Of a stretch of DNA of 64,000 nt, positions 32,349 through 46,215 are shown one piece after another. The notes under the pieces are model-generated. The model did not search any database and was not told where the DNA came from. It saw nothing but the letters and a program-made list of their open reading frames with translations. The DNA comes from Nemophila menziesii (Eukaryota; Streptophyta; Magnoliopsida; Boraginales; Hydrophyllaceae), in NCBI GenBank assembly GCA_029959085.1, contig JARWIR010000002.1:41846233-41910232 (forward strand), read 5' to 3'. The position numbers and the translations under genes were made by a program. The stretch's first letter is position 1. Each line of letters begins with the position of its first letter.

Positions 32349-34500
32349 ATGGTTCGGTGTGAAGACGTAAAGGTGTCCAAATTTACAAAGAATCTATTAA
32401 ACAAATTTTGGCTCACTTATGGAAGCCCAACATATGCCACACTTTTTATAGAGCTATATATATATACACTAGTTTTTCAATATTTAATCTCATTACTTGT
32501 AATTTTGATAGAAATGTTTGGGGTAAGGGTAAGAGAAGCATGAAAGAGCTATTACAACACATTTTTTTTAATTAGTGTAATTTTTTATATAGTTATAATT
32601 TCTCTTTATTTTGTTTTCTTTTCATACATTATGATAAGAAATATATAGTAGTTTGACACTTGGGTATGAACCCTAACTATTACTTATGGCTTAATATGAT
32701 GACTTTTGGATTTCTCATTGTAAATAAACTTGGATTGTTTTTGTTATAATTACCCATAAGTTTATTCTAAATTTCTTGTATTATTACAACATATATAGGG
32801 TTTTATAGCTTTCAATACATCTAGGGGAGGATTTGGTAGTGGAAATGGGATAATCAAGTAAGAAGAATAATTAAACCTGTATATTCTCAATCATATTCTT
32901 CTTCTCCACCATCCCCAAAAAAAAAAAGAACCTTCTTCAAGCTTCACCCATTTGCATTAAATCACCCACCATTATATTTTATCCATCTAAAATCGTTAAA
33001 ATCATTTTAAAAAAACATCTTTTCACCATCAAATTCATTCCATAAACATCATAAATCAATATAAAATACAACATATTCTTTACAAAAAATCATAAATTTC
33101 TTACACATCCATGTCTTCTCCATCATAACACACCATACCCACATTATATGTCATAAACTTAACATCAAATACATATTATAAACATCACAAAAACACAGAA
33201 TTATCCAATTTTTTTCCAAGGTTCTTAATAACCGTAACTCCCAAAAGGGAAGAGTTGAAGAAGAAAGAGGTTCTAAGGCCCATGATCATCCATGACTCAA
33301 TTTTTACTATTTTTTTTGTTGAAATTCTACTATAAAATTTTGTGTGATATTAGAGTATTTGTGATAAAGTGAGGTATGGGTGAGATTAGAGTTAAGGGTT
33401 GCATGATCTATGTAAAGATAGAGTTGTAGGTATATTGAGGGTTTCAACAAAACTGCCATACAATTTTTGGAATCAAAGGCTTGAATATTTGGTTAAGATT
33501 GATAGATGACACTCCTAAACCCCTTATATTCCCCTAATTAATGAGTGTGTATTTAGGTTTCAATAACATAAACCAATTATAAAATGTTTCTATTTTTTAA
33601 ATTATTTGATAATACGAATCATATAAGAAATATTTATTTCAAAATAAATAAATTAAATACGATTATTTCATTCCCTTGTTTCATAATATATCACTATCAT
33701 GTCCTATTATCTATTACCACATAATTGAAACGATTGACCACACTGTTATCTACCGCACCATAGTTTTTAAAGGTCATATGTTCTACTAGAGGTGTGAAAA
33801 TTGTCTGTTCGACTCGTTCGATCCATTAATACCGGGATATGACCATGGGATTTGGTATATACAAGAACTTATTTTTAGAAAAACCAGTGGGTTATTATAT
33901 ATACTAGATCTTATTGTAAACAAACCCCTCTTAATTAAGGTCCAATCTGCCATACATATTAATAATTATTTTATATATGTCATTGTTAAAATTAGTGTAA
34001 ATTATTTTGAACTTAAAGATTGAAGAAATTAAAAAGAAGTAGACTTACATTGTATGTACTATGTACAATGTACATTATCAAGTGGTTTATGTTTTTTGTT
34101 AGAAAAAAATTTCTATAAACAAAACATTTTACAAGTTCTCCGTTTTTAGTGTTTCCCCGACTATAAAACAGGTAAGGTAAAAAATGAGACAAAATTATGA
34201 TCTTTTACTTATATTTTCATATCTTTCAATGTTATTTAAAAATTTCATATAAAATTAATAGACCGTGTGGTCAGAGTCTGTGTTATAAATAAAGACATGT
34301 GATTAAATAGTTCAATTTTTACATTATCCACTAGGTTTTACCAGGTTCATTTCAATTCATTTCAAACTATCAAATAAAATGGTAGTGGACTTTACATTTT
34401 GGTATAACTAAAGTCTATATCATAGCCAGAAAAAATTGTATATATCTAATAAGGCCCAAAAATACCAAAACATAAAATAAAAAATATAATCAATATGGCC
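32349..34500. other. AT-rich duplicated sequence without recognised gene
   Basis: Matches 51995-54130 of the other long copy. It contains the 33871-34042 segment that also occurs inverted at 17801-17971. No coding similarity seen. Confidence 0.45.
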
Positions 34501-34754
34501 CAAAAGGTAAACATATATAGGGGATACTTAATCTTCTATCTTCTCCACAAAACTCTACTTAGGTTAAGTTTCTTCGTTAACTCTTCTCCATGTATTCTCA
34601 CAATACATTTTTAGAGATCTCATTTTCACTTTTTTTACATTACTAAATCTTCTTCTTTCATCATTAGATATCTTGTTAACTAGTATGAGTCAACCCTATG
34701 CACTCAAAACCAATTACGATTCTCTTTTTGCTTGTACCAACATTTCAGGTAAAG
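34500..34754 (+). other. Promoter-like region and possible first exon, copy 1
   Basis: ACATATATAGGGG at about 34511 resembles a TATA box and is followed by a CT-rich leader. ATG at 34685 opens MSQPYALKTNYDSLFACTNI then a CAG/GTAAAG donor at 34748. The same layout is at 54146-54395. It could be the 5' exon of the homeodomain fragment about 2.6 kb downstream. No splice evidence beyond the donor. Confidence 0.3.
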
Positions 34755-37386
34755 ATTCGTCGATAAGTTTGATTGTTCTTAATAATAATTATCACTATAA
34801 TAGTTTGTAAATTGATATTTTTTTCAATTTTATTTATTCAGTGAAAAATTATACACCTTTTCTATAGATTTTATCTACTTTTTCATTTTAAATTAACATT
34901 ACGATTCGATGTTGTGTTAAAATTAATAGCGTTTTTTTGACAATATCTAATAGGTTATTTTGGTGTATCTTCCTTAGCTTAATTTTTTTCATGTTGAATT
35001 AGTAAATTTAAAAGGCTATCTAATTATATTTATGCATAATTTGTTTGTACTTATAATGATTATGTGTTTTGATGGTAGAAAAGATATATTTTCGATGAAA
35101 AAAACACAGATTGGATTAAATGGTTCTTGAACATTTAAAATTACCTAACTAATTTTAAATTTTGTATTGGTTTTAGTCCTGACATAAATTCTATATATTT
35201 TTTACCGTTCAGTTAGTTTGACAATGGGTATATTTGTTACCCACATATGCAACAATATTTACAAATTTTTCAAACCTGTCCCTAAACTATCCCTTTTTAA
35301 CGATTTGATTCTCTAATATATTGACAATGAAAAAACCAACATCTGATAGATTAAACAAAAAGGACTAACCTGGAACAAAAATTTATGTCAATGACTGTTA
35401 GCATAGTTGTAGAAATTTGAGATCTATTTGTGAAAATAGGCTATCGTTGGTGAAAAAAATTCTATTTTTTCCAAACAAGTTGTGTTATTTAAAAATTCCT
35501 TATTTATACTTTGGTTTAATCACATCCCATCAAATTAACCCTTGTGGAAGAAAAAATTTAAAATTTAAATATATAACATATTACATGTACATATTTGTTC
35601 CTTTAGTGTACTTTTCTCTTAAAAAAACATGGGGACAAAAAAACAAATATTAAAATTTTCAGATCTTTGCATGCTATCGAGATAACAATAATATTTTTAT
35701 TGGTAAAATATTGTTCTAGCTAAGATTGGTAATTATAGTTTACTTTTATCTAATTATCGGTTGTTAAAAACAAATTTTTTTAAGTGTATAATTTATTTTT
35801 GAATATTTATAGGATCAAATAAGTGTTTCTTTTGTATTAATTTTCTATTATAATATGGCTATACATAAAATATTATATAATATAAAATATCATAGAATAT
35901 TTTTTCCTTTTTGGGCAGCAATCATGCTACTTAGCTCACGTCTCGTTTGAGTATAATTAATTATAACAAAAAAGAGTTTTAATCGACCTTATTATTTTTT
36001 TAGATAAATATTATCAAGTTGAGGGAATATTATATGTAACCAATGATATAGATTGTCAATAAAAAATTATGAAGATGAATATTTTTAAAGGCACTAATGA
36101 ATTAAATATATTGGAGACCAGGTTGGTTTGAGTCTTAAGTCCCACAACCTGATAGTTAGGGCTATAACTTAAAACTTTAAAAAAGTAGATTTTGATATTA
36201 TTTAAAATATATAATAATTTTTATAAGCCTGGTTGTTATATTTAATCTATTAGTATGAATTTGTTTCTATACTAAAATATAGTTAATTTTCATTATATAA
36301 GGAGTTATAGTGTAATTAATAAAAAAGACACACATGGTGTACTTTTTTGCTGAATATAATGATTGATATTGCAATTTTCATAATACTATAGAGATTTATA
36401 GCATAATTAATTCTTATAAAAATTTCAAGGATTTATATACCATTTTATTTGAAGCTAAGGAAACGAGGTAGAAGGAAACTATACAGGTAGTGAGAGATAC
36501 TTCCTTTGGTATATCAAATAAACATATTCATACTTAACCTAGACGGAAAATAAACTAGGGGTAGGAGAGGGGATATTGGAACTAGTTTCTAATCTATAAG
36601 AGGGTATGAGATCTGGTGCATTTACATCTTTACAAATTTAATTAAACAATTAAAGATCGATGAATATATAATTAATTGTTTTGGGAGAGTGGTGTATGTT
36701 GTGTTGGGTACCTTAATTTGTGGAATTCTATGAGAGTGCAAATATTATGTGTGTTCCAAGATGGTCAAACTCTATGTGAATATATTCTGAATTGTTGACT
36801 TCCATTAACATACTTTATGCAGGGTTATTGGGTTGAGGATTATTAGTTTTGTCATGATTTTGGATTGGTTAATGTTGTTAGTATATAATTGGGTAGGACA
36901 GTCATATTGGCTTTATTTCAAATTCATTTAGTTGATGGGTGGGTATATCAGCTCTGTTGTTAAGAAGCTGATAGTCCAATTTTGGAGTTAGGAGTAGCCA
37001 GCATGAAAAAGAAAATGTGTTATAATATCACACATCATCAATTATTTGTAAATTTTATGTACCTATAGTAGATAATATATTTTCACTACATGTTTCTATT
37101 TTATGCTAAATTTACAGTATAAGTCTCTATATTATGCAAAATAAGTTAGATTTAAAAATAATTGCACCATATGTTCCTATACCATACAGAATAATCTCAC
37201 TATAAGTCCCTATAATATTCATTATACTTCCAAACTATATGTCTATTTGTTATGCAAAAATTGTACTATAAATCACTAAATTATTGCCTTTCTCATGTTA
37301 ATTCCGCTATATATATCTATATAATACTAAAATTGCACTATATTTTGCAAAATAAGTTATATTTTTGTTTCCTTTAATTTCAGATA
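34755..37386. other. AT-rich duplicated sequence, no recognised gene
   Basis: Corresponds to 54396-57002 in the second long copy. It contains one copy of the repeat discussed at 38410-38870 (here 36480-36960) and degenerate 31-bp minisatellite relatives at 37080-37300. Confidence 0.45.
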
Positions 37387-38962
37387 ATGGGAGATAAGAA
37401 TTTAGATGATAGTGATATTGAGCCAAAAGGAAAATCAACTATGTTAGGGTCTGAAAATGACATGAATTATTCGAACAATTACTCCTTGGCATCATCCTCT
37501 ATGGAAGTAATGCCTGGACAGGTAAAATCATTTTCATTTTTAATAGATTGATCTTATATATGAGTATCTTCTTTGTTTACTTTTATGAAATAGAAATTTT
37601 CTATCAAAGAGATTATCTATATAACAAAGTTTATCTTGAGAGTGAAATTAGTAACTAATTTATTTTTGTATGAGCATAATCTATTAAACTTATTTAATTA
37701 TTGTTATTTTTAATGTAGCCAAATTCAAATTCGATACATGGGCAAATTCATCAACAAAACGGGTGTTACCATCATCACACAGAACGACAAATAAATTTAC
37801 GTCTCAATAAATAAATTTACCTAGGCGTATAACTCAAATTACAGAAAAAAAAAAATTTAAAATATTTCTCATTATTTAAAACTATTTGATTATCGTAATT
37901 GTTTTATTTAATTTATTTTTATTAATCATAATGTGTAGTGTTTACATAGAATGTCCATTTTCTGATGACAAGAAGCAGAAAGAGATGAGTTATAAGTTAG
38001 GATTACATCCTCTACAAATTAAGTATTGGTTTCAAAATAGACGTAATCAAATGAAGGTATAATATATCGTAAACTAAATTCTTTCCTCCATACTCCTTGA
38101 AAAAAATAAATACCTTATCTAATAATTAGTTATTTTTCATTTATCAACTTGTTGCCTCTAACCTTGCATAAGTATTTTTGAAATTTTTTCGCATATGATA
38201 ATATGTTTAAAACCAAAATGACATTTAGGTTTTAAAAAGTGGAGCATTGGAAAATTGCCAACAAAATTCTATCTATTTTACATGTAACAGTCCATTATCC
38301 ACAAGATAAAAAAGTCTTATTTTGACATGCCATCAAGGAGATATTGGTTGCATAGGGTAACTTAGAAAAGTGTAGGGTGATAATTTATATTTTATGCCTA
38401 GTTGCAGGTTGTATGGGAAGGATAGAAGGAAGTTATACATGTAGTGAGAGATACTTCCACTACTATATAAAATAAACATATTCATACTTAACCTAGAAGA
38501 AAAATTAACTAAGGGTAGGAGAGAGGGATAGTGGCATTAGTCTCTAAACTTTAAAGGGGTATGAGATCTAGTGCATTTACATCTTTATAAATATAATTAC
38601 ACAAATAATAGTAGATGAATGTAGAAAGTTTTATTGCGTGAGGGTGGAGTATGTTGTGTTGGGTACCTTACTTTGACGAATTTTAGGAGAGTGCAATTAT
38701 TATGTACGAACTCTTAGTGAATATATTCAGAATTATTGACTTTCATTGACATATTTCATATTGGTTATTAGATTGAACATTATTAGTTTTTTTCATGATT
38801 TTGGATTGGTTAATGGTGTTATTATTTGATTGAGTATGACAGTAATATTGGTTTTATTTCAAATTCTAAGGATCGGAGCCCGAGTATTCTGTCCCACCTG
38901 CTACAATGCTCAACATCAATACTAGCCAACAACCTCGTACTCAACAACCACCTCCCCTAAAA
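37387..38962 (+). pseudogene. HD-ZIP IV-like homeodomain fragment, broken copy 1
   Basis: Homologue of 57003-58612. Exon 1 (37387-37521) is open: [13 protein letters not shown]...MEVMPGQ. Exon 2 (from 37719) has lost the end of the homeodomain's first helix and the donor: after HTERQI the sequence runs into NLRLNK and stops. Exon 3 (37939-38056) still encodes [20 protein letters not shown] and [14 protein letters not shown], ending at GT. Exon 4 (38871-38962) lacks about 11 bases after GATC and is frameshifted. The conserved WFQNRR recognition helix identifies the family; the leucine zipper and START domain are absent. Confidence 0.82.
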
Positions 38963-39460
38963 GTAAGAGTATTATTTTGATATTCATGTTTTAATAAAAT
39001 ACATTTAGCTCGTCACTATTTAATACATTGTTTCCCTAATGCAACAAACCTAATATTCAAAAATGCAGTTGGAAACATTGTTCTAAAGTTTCTAAAGATA
39101 GGCCCTTCAATTGAACTTTATTAGCTATAATGGTGTGGCTCCTATGCATATGTATAATTTTTTGTTTGTCTAATGCATGCCCAAGGACGAGGCACAATAA
39201 ATGAGATGTAAGATTCTTTTCTTTCAATACATCATAAAAAAAGCGCAACCGTTGATATGTAAAACCTCAAATACAAGAGATGGGATGTATCCACTGATGT
39301 GCATGAAGGTCAATAGTTTTTCTAGTGATTGTTAGGAGAATTCTATAATACACTATAGTTCTCTTGAGTCTTATAAGTCAAATTAACTCTCTAATGTAAT
39401 CCACTATAATCTAATATAATTTATTGTTAAATGACTCTCCAATGTAATAGTAATATATAT

Positions 39461-39533
<73 letters not shown>

Positions 39534-40329
39534 TTTTTTGTAATACTACACACTATTTTATTATTTTAGTTTCAGTAAAATATTTTAATTAGATATATTT
39601 GGTAAAATAATTCATATACTAACAATTGTAATTAAATACATACACACTAATAAAAATATGAATATTAAGGGTATGCTTTAACTTTTAATGTACATGAAAT
39701 ATATTTGTCTTGACATACTGTAAGAATATTTAGTTCAATTTACCACCTTTTCTCAAGGAAGCTAGTTTAAGATAAAAAGAAATGAAAAATTAAAATTATG
39801 TTAATTGTTTATAATAAAAAAAACATGAGATGCAAAGTTATACTAAATAAATTTTATAAATGTATCAAGAACACAACGAATTTCTATCATTAAACGCTAT
39901 TATAGCCTATACATGGTGAAATTGACTCATTGACTCATAATCAGTATTAACAATAATTAAACTACAATATTTTTCGTAAAAATAGAAGTTAAATAAATTA
40001 AAAATGAAAAATAATTGAAGAAATTTAATTAAAATTTAAAGGAAAATACGAAAAACAAGCATATAAGAAAATTCTTTTCATATCATAACTGCCATTAAGA
40101 AGTTAAAACTTTCATTAATAAAGCTTTTTTTGAAAATTATTAGTGAATAAAATATAAATTTTTTCAAAATATTACCGAATAAAATAACACCCCTTAGCTT
40201 TTGGATTGTTATTTTTTCTTAATGCAAAATAAATAAAAATTAATCAAACACTTGTAAATAGATTACAAAAGATCCACCAATATAATTGAGTTACAAAATG
40301 ATAAGAATTTAGTGGTTATAGAAAAGATG
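38963..40329. other. AT-rich duplicated sequence with long (TA)n
   Basis: Matches 58613-59690. No gene seen. The short minus frame at 39248-39057 has no recognisable family. Confidence 0.45.
39446..39531. repeat. (TA)n microsatellite
   Basis: About 86 bp of almost pure TA with one AATA interruption near 39470. The homologous position in the second copy (59101-59113) has only five or six repeats. Confidence 0.97.
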
Positions 40330-41700
40330 AGGGGGACTATGTCCCAAGTGTGTGATAAATAATAAAACAATAATGTAATTGGGGTGACACTTCGTGGATC
40401 AAAGGCAATTAAAATGATAAGTAGGGTTATCGTATTTCATAGAGAGATTATCTGTGAGACTAATGGTGTTAAAACTAGTACAACTGCGTGAAGCTAGTGA
40501 TCGAAATAACAAATCAGTTAATAGTTCAAATTGGTCCGTCTTTATTTGGTTTTCAATGTTTACCAACTAAGAAAGTAAAATAAATAATAATTAGAATAAG
40601 AATATATATAAACAAGTAAATAAATTGAAAAGGATAAACTAATGGGAGATTGTTACTTGAGGATTTGCTAGAAATAGTTTATACGGCTAATCTTGTTATT
40701 GATAAAGGGGAGTGGGTGTATTCACATTAGCCCGTATTCAAATGCATTCTATCTCCCCATTCGTGTCAACTTAGAGACCAACCTTACACACTACCTGGCT
40801 ATCCAATGAGTTATATTCCTAACCCTTTGACTACGTAACAGACAAGATCATTTAGTTCAATGCCTCACACTATACGCTTGTATACTAGGCCTGTAATTGA
40901 ACCCCTATCCAGGTGTTACCTTAATAACAATAGCTACCCACTACTTGGCCAGAGCACATGTAGTAATTAAATAAAACACATAAGATAATTGGATAATAAA
41001 TTAAACAAAACTTAATCAAATATAATAAATATCTGAAATGCAATAACTCAATCAAAAATCTAAGGAAAAATCAATAGTATCATCCTCAAGCAATAAGGGT
41101 TCAGTTCATAAATGAAGCATAAAATAAAATTTTAAAAAATACTAATTAAAACTAGTGACATAATAATGTTTAAAAGGAAAAGTACCGATCAAAAAAAATG
41201 TTTAAAAAGACAAAGTAAAGCGAAGTTAATCTTAATATTAAAGGCAATTGGTAAATGGTTGAATTAGAACCGATGGGTTCATAAACAAAACCTTGTCTTC
41301 TCATCTTCCTTCTGTCTTGAGCGTTCTCCTTCCTTTTGAGCGGATGTATAATGAATTTGATTAGGTTTAGAAGTGACCCATCCAGTTTTACTAACAAGAA
41401 TTTGTTCCGAACCACGGTAGAAGCAATTGAAATAAATTTTTCATCTTAGCTCCGGACTGTGACTTCAGGCTCTCTCTAAATTAAAAGAAATAATGTCCAT
41501 ATCTCTCACTTAAAAGTTGTAGTCGCTGAAACACTAAGGCGCAAAGATTTCTCTACCAAACGCTACACTTCTCAAAGTGGTTTTAAGCTCAAATTTTTCT
41601 TTGACTTGGGGTTTCTGTTGTCTTCTTGACTTCTTCTCCTCATCATTGAACCTTATAGTAAGAATGTACCTAATAATGGAGTTTGTTGTTAATAAAGTTT
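40330..41700 (-). repeat. Athila-like LTR relic, present only in long copy 1
   Basis: Starts near TGTCCCAAGTGTGTGATA (40339). It has the layout of LTRs A and B: an AAACAAGTAAATAAATTG-type stretch, alternating TAGCTACCCAC and CCTGTAATTGAACCCC blocks that resemble LTR A, then a minus-strand coding-like end at 41415-41170. It lies within the 1.9-kb segment missing from the second long copy. Exact ends and target duplication were not found. Confidence 0.5.
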
Positions 41701-43455
41701 ACTACCAGAAGATCAATAATGTCATATATTAAGCTTATTTAATATTTATTATTTATAATCAAGAAAATTAAAAATCTCTGTTGGAATCTAAATTCACCCA
41801 TGTTATATATCATTTTTTAGTTTTCTTAAGTGATTAATAATTGACCCTAATAGATTAAATTGTTTTGTTGTCTTTGTCAATATAATTAAGTTGTAGATTG
41901 CTTCCTCTATTCTTTTATAACAATTATTTTATCTCTACTATAAGATAAAATTATTTAACTCCTTTGTTGAATTTTTTTTAGTTATTATGAAAATTATCTA
42001 ATACTATTTGAGAATTAGTGTTTGGTTTTACTAAGGGTTGGACAAAATTTAAAAGCTAAGAAGAAAAGTTGATATGAGTTGTGTAAATAATCAGTGAAAG
42101 GATATATTTATATTTGTTAACTTCTGAAAATAATTACGAGTTTTTAAAATAAAGAAATCAAAATTATGAAATAAGGAATATGCACTCTAAATTTTTCTAG
42201 AAACTTGCATGAGCATTACATTATCCTGTGTATAATATATTGTTTTCACATCATATGCGATAAATAAAATTATTCATTTGTTATTAGGAAAGTATGCCTA
42301 ACTTTAATAAATTAAGTAAATTAAAATGGATTCTATCTCAAAAATTTTGTAATGATTCTTGAGATATTTCTAGCCTCATGATCTACCTTTGACTTGTTGT
42401 ACTATGTAACTTATTCCATGTGATAGACTAGCGAAAAATTTATTTTCATTAACTATTCATTTGAAATACTCATATAACGAGCAACTATTGTAGTACACTA
42501 AATTTAAAATTAATAAATAAATAATTTTTTTCATATTTATACAATTAGTAAGAAAGGTACAAAATTATTTTCTTCTTTTCAGTATAAGCCTGACGAGAAT
42601 TATAAAGCATACAAATTCAACCAATATATACTTAAAAATTAAAATTTAATTAAATATCCAACTCATCACCCAAATGATCAGTCAAAATATACTATCAAAT
42701 GTTCTTTTTTAATTATATTATTAAGTCTATTTTCCATCCCAAAAATAGACCCAAAATTACTTATATATGTAATTAATTTTATTCATAGAACCTAAATAGT
42801 TTGTGTCCAAAGTTTCCCCCTCTCTCTCTCTCCCACTTCCCCTCTCTCAACTCAGTAGCCACTCCTATGTTCGAACACCAATTTCTAATTATCAAAATTT
42901 AAGTGTTATTTTGTATAAAAAATATATTATGTACCTCTCCCAAAAATGAAGGTAAGAAAACTATAAGACATGCTATATTTTTTATATTCTACTATTACTT
43001 AATATTTAGTAAATAACATAGATGTCCACGGATTCTAACCTAAATTTAATATATTATTTATCATAGTATATTTTATTGGTCTATTTCAAATCCTTATTCT
43101 TACAAAACAAGCATCTAACATCATTATGATCAACATTATTCTCTCTATTTTATTAGGCTTTCTCAAAGGTTTCTTAGGTGCAAGTGGACATTTATTCAAA
43201 TTAAACTTGCCAATCCATATGCCCCTATAATATTGTCCAATAAATTTTGATTCTCAAAGAAGAATAGAAAATTGAGTAACTCATCATGATCATCATGATC
43301 ACACTTCATGTAAATTATAAACTTAACTCATAATATCAATCAATTTAAGAATATGTGTCCATCATAAATTTTGTGCTTTTTTTCGGACTTGAACATTTTC
43401 TTAAATATATGTTATCTTATAGCCCTACACGTTTACCAATACATTTTATTAAGAT
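41701..43455. other. AT-rich sequence, no gene recognised
   Basis: Homology to 59692-59820 at 42028-42150; otherwise single copy in this window. A CT-rich tract at 42822-42850 precedes an ATGAAG/GTAAGA (42946) that could be a tiny first exon with leader. Nothing downstream supports it. Confidence 0.35.
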
Positions 43456-43859
43456 AATGATTAATCTATGCAAGATTTATATCGCATTTGAAGGTCAGGA
43501 GACATTGAACCCGAAGACGATGCAATTATAGCATTAATTAAGCTCAAAGTACTTTAAAGTCGCTTGATACTTCTCAAAAAACTTCTGGCAAGAATAAAAG
43601 ATAAGGGCTTATTGATCGTAATGATGAGCTTTTCATACATGTTATTTTTTCCTGTTTAAATATTTTAGTTGGTGTCCTAATTAATAATATTGGCCTTCAT
43701 GTTTGAAAATCAAACTCTATTAATCTTAAATCATAGAACTTTCAAATTTATTAAAGAGAATATTTATCTATACAATAATTATCATTTAATTACAAGGAAT
43801 CCCCTTATTTAACTATTAATGGTATTGAGCATAAAATTATTTATGCAGGGTTGATTGCA

Positions 43860-45065
43860 TGATTGATGCTAACAAAAAACAATGAGACCATAAAAAAATA
43901 TTTAGTCTAGTAATCCTTTCTGTTGAGTTAGAGACGTGTGGTGCTTTTTTACCAAGTCAGAAGTGTGGTGCTTTTTTAGCAAGTCAGAAATTTTTTCTAC
44001 ATTTCGCCCATGGAATGTCCTAACCCTGAATAATGGATCAAGCTTATTAATGGTAGGTGAGGTGTAATTATTGTTTAAGTGTTTTGTTGTCCAGGGATTA
44101 AGATATTTTTAGGCCTATCAATTAGGATCATGAAAATAAGGAACATTTAATAATGATAAATGTTTTCCTTTTAATTATATTGATGCATGTAATTTGGCTC
44201 ATCAATCTTATATTTAGAGGACTCCATCGATTAAAATATTTTTTACAACATAAAAAAGATCCATCTTTTGTGTTATATAATATAATTACTCGTGGTTTTT
44301 AGTAGGTATCGTTGATTTAACTAGCTAGCAATTATTATTAATAAAATTGGCATCTAACAACCATATAATGTCAAGTTACTCTTAACGAAAAACATGGTAA
44401 TGAATAACAAACGTACTTCCTCTATCATTATAACTCCATATTATCATAAAATATTGTAATAATGTCAAATATAATTAGATAATAAATTATTTTATGTGCT
44501 GATTACCATCGATTGATGAATGACCTAATATACTCATTTTTTCATTAGTTATATCACATTGGTAGAGTATTTAATGCATATGTTATAATCTTACAACTTC
44601 ATAGTGCTCAAAGTATTTAGCAAAATGTTATAAAAATTATCTTGACTCACTCATTGTTACAAAAATACTTTGATTTATTCAATATTTGTCTGAATAGTAA
44701 TTTATAAAACTAGTAGTGTAGTGTGTAAGCACAAAAAGTACACATGAAACTAGAAAGATGATCTCATGTCAAAGGTTTACATGTATTTATTACTTAAATA
44801 TATTAACCCACTAAACGTTATTCGATACGATTATCAAATATGTATGTCAATGATATATCACTTTACTCATTACAAAAGAACTACCAACATGTATCTTTAA
44901 ACTACGTGTTAGCTACTCTTTATCTTTATGTTTTCTATTATTTTACTTCAATTTTGATCGGTCATATTTTTTACTGTATCGAGTTTTATATACTAATACT
45001 AGAAACTGCTAGAGCTAGTCATTCTAGTAGTGATGTTGGGTTTCAGAATCTAGACATGTAAATGG
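43860..45065. other. Decayed LTR-like sequence, unit 1
   Basis: Segments at 44380-44520 and 44725-44830 resemble the copia-type LTR at 60490-60600 and 60830-60910. Shared landmarks include a TACT(T)CCTC-TCATTATA block and AAGTACACA-GAAAC followed by GATGAT. Probably an old, related LTR. A 73-codon frame (44840-45061) is kept open in both tandem units but shows no family. Confidence 0.4.
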
Positions 45066-45904
45066 AATTCAAATTTTCTATTGGATTAGAGTTTTGATTT
45101 ATTTTAAAGACAAGCAAATTAGAATATTTTTGTGGTAATCAAAGTGGATAAAGGTGGTAAAAAAATTTAATACCTTCGAAAAATAGAGCAGGCTAGTCGT
45201 TTTGATTTTTATGGTGGTCGAGGTGCAAATTTTGTTGATCTTTACTTGAAAATCCAAATTATCATCCATTTAACCTCCTCATGTATAGAAACAAAGCAAA
45301 AGAAACGAAAGAAATAAAGGTCTTGATGTGACACCTCATATGTATTATGATTTCATTTTTATGTATTCATATATATAATTTGAATATTTAAGATAAATAT
45401 ACTAATATTCGTAGGGGATTCAATAATTAGCAAACACCTAATATCAAACATGTCAATATAAGACACATTATTAGTAGATCACAAAAGAATCCTCTATATA
45501 ATAAATAATATAAGTATGTTAAATTATAAAATTTCAACAAGGTATATATTGTAAGTGGAATTTTAATAATGGAATATGGTGGTGTTTTATTTTCTAGACA
45601 ACGCTCAAATTTAGATTACACGACCTATTCAGCAATACAAACTACTTCGATCTTTGCATGCATTACGTTAGTCTCTACTTTCAATAATTATTCATCTAAT
45701 GTTTCTTTATTAGTTCACTTACTCTTCTCTAATATTGTCACAAAACCTTCACTCTTAGATGGCATGTTTGTCATTCACATATTTTCATAACATTTGTAGT
45801 TAAGCCTATTAATCGTTTATGCATCTCTATAATAAATACAAAATTTATTATGTTAGTTACCATTATGGTGTTATTTTTAGTCAATTAATCCTTTCGTATA
45901 CCTC

Positions 45905-46215
45905 CAACATTTTTATTTTTTATTTTTTTGTTTTCTTTTTTGATACATGGGTTCCGAGCTTGCACCCGACTAATCCCACGAGGATATGACTACATCCCTA
46001 ACCATGCCCCCATGCAAGTCAGAACTAGGTGTTCTGGAAGGGTCTCGAACGTTGGACCTCATGGATGAGAAATAGAGCCCTAAACAACAACCTTCTTAAC
46101 TTTCTTCCAGCTACGGGATTCGAACCTTGGACCTCATGTATGAGACAATAGAGCCCTGGCCAACAACCTTCTTAACTTTCTTCCACCTTCAGTATTTGAA
46201 CCCTGTACCTCCCAT
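45905..46215 (-). mobile_element. tRNA-derived SINE with multiplied tRNA-like head, unit 1
   Basis: On the minus strand a tRNA-like region contains GGTTCGAATCC (plus 46112-46122), a perfect RNA polymerase III B box. It is followed by a body with GTGGGATTAGTCGGGTGCAA as in plant SINEs, and ends in an A-rich tail (plus 45905-45945, T-rich). The B-box segment with GTTAAGAAGGTTGTTGG and AGGGCTCTATT is repeated about three times in roughly 75-90 bp steps. Copy 2 is at 50175-50485. Confidence 0.65.

Larger units (their letters stand above)
30820..42150. repeat. Segmental duplication, long copy 1
   Basis: Sequence beginning TTTTCTTTTATATTATTTTC at about 30822 is homologous, in order, to 50480-59820. 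Anchor matches: 31440/51100, 33840/53475, 34685/54316, 36120/55755, 37387/57003, 38640/58250 and 39850/59430. At 40125-42028 copy 1 has about 1.9 kb not present in the other copy. Homology resumes at TACTAAGGGTT (42028) versus TCTAAGGGTTTG (59692). Confidence 0.92.

Noticed and set aside
44840..45061. 73-codon frame also open at 49104-49325
   Set aside because: Conservation is explained by recent tandem duplication; AT-rich, no domain, lies in decayed LTR-like sequence.
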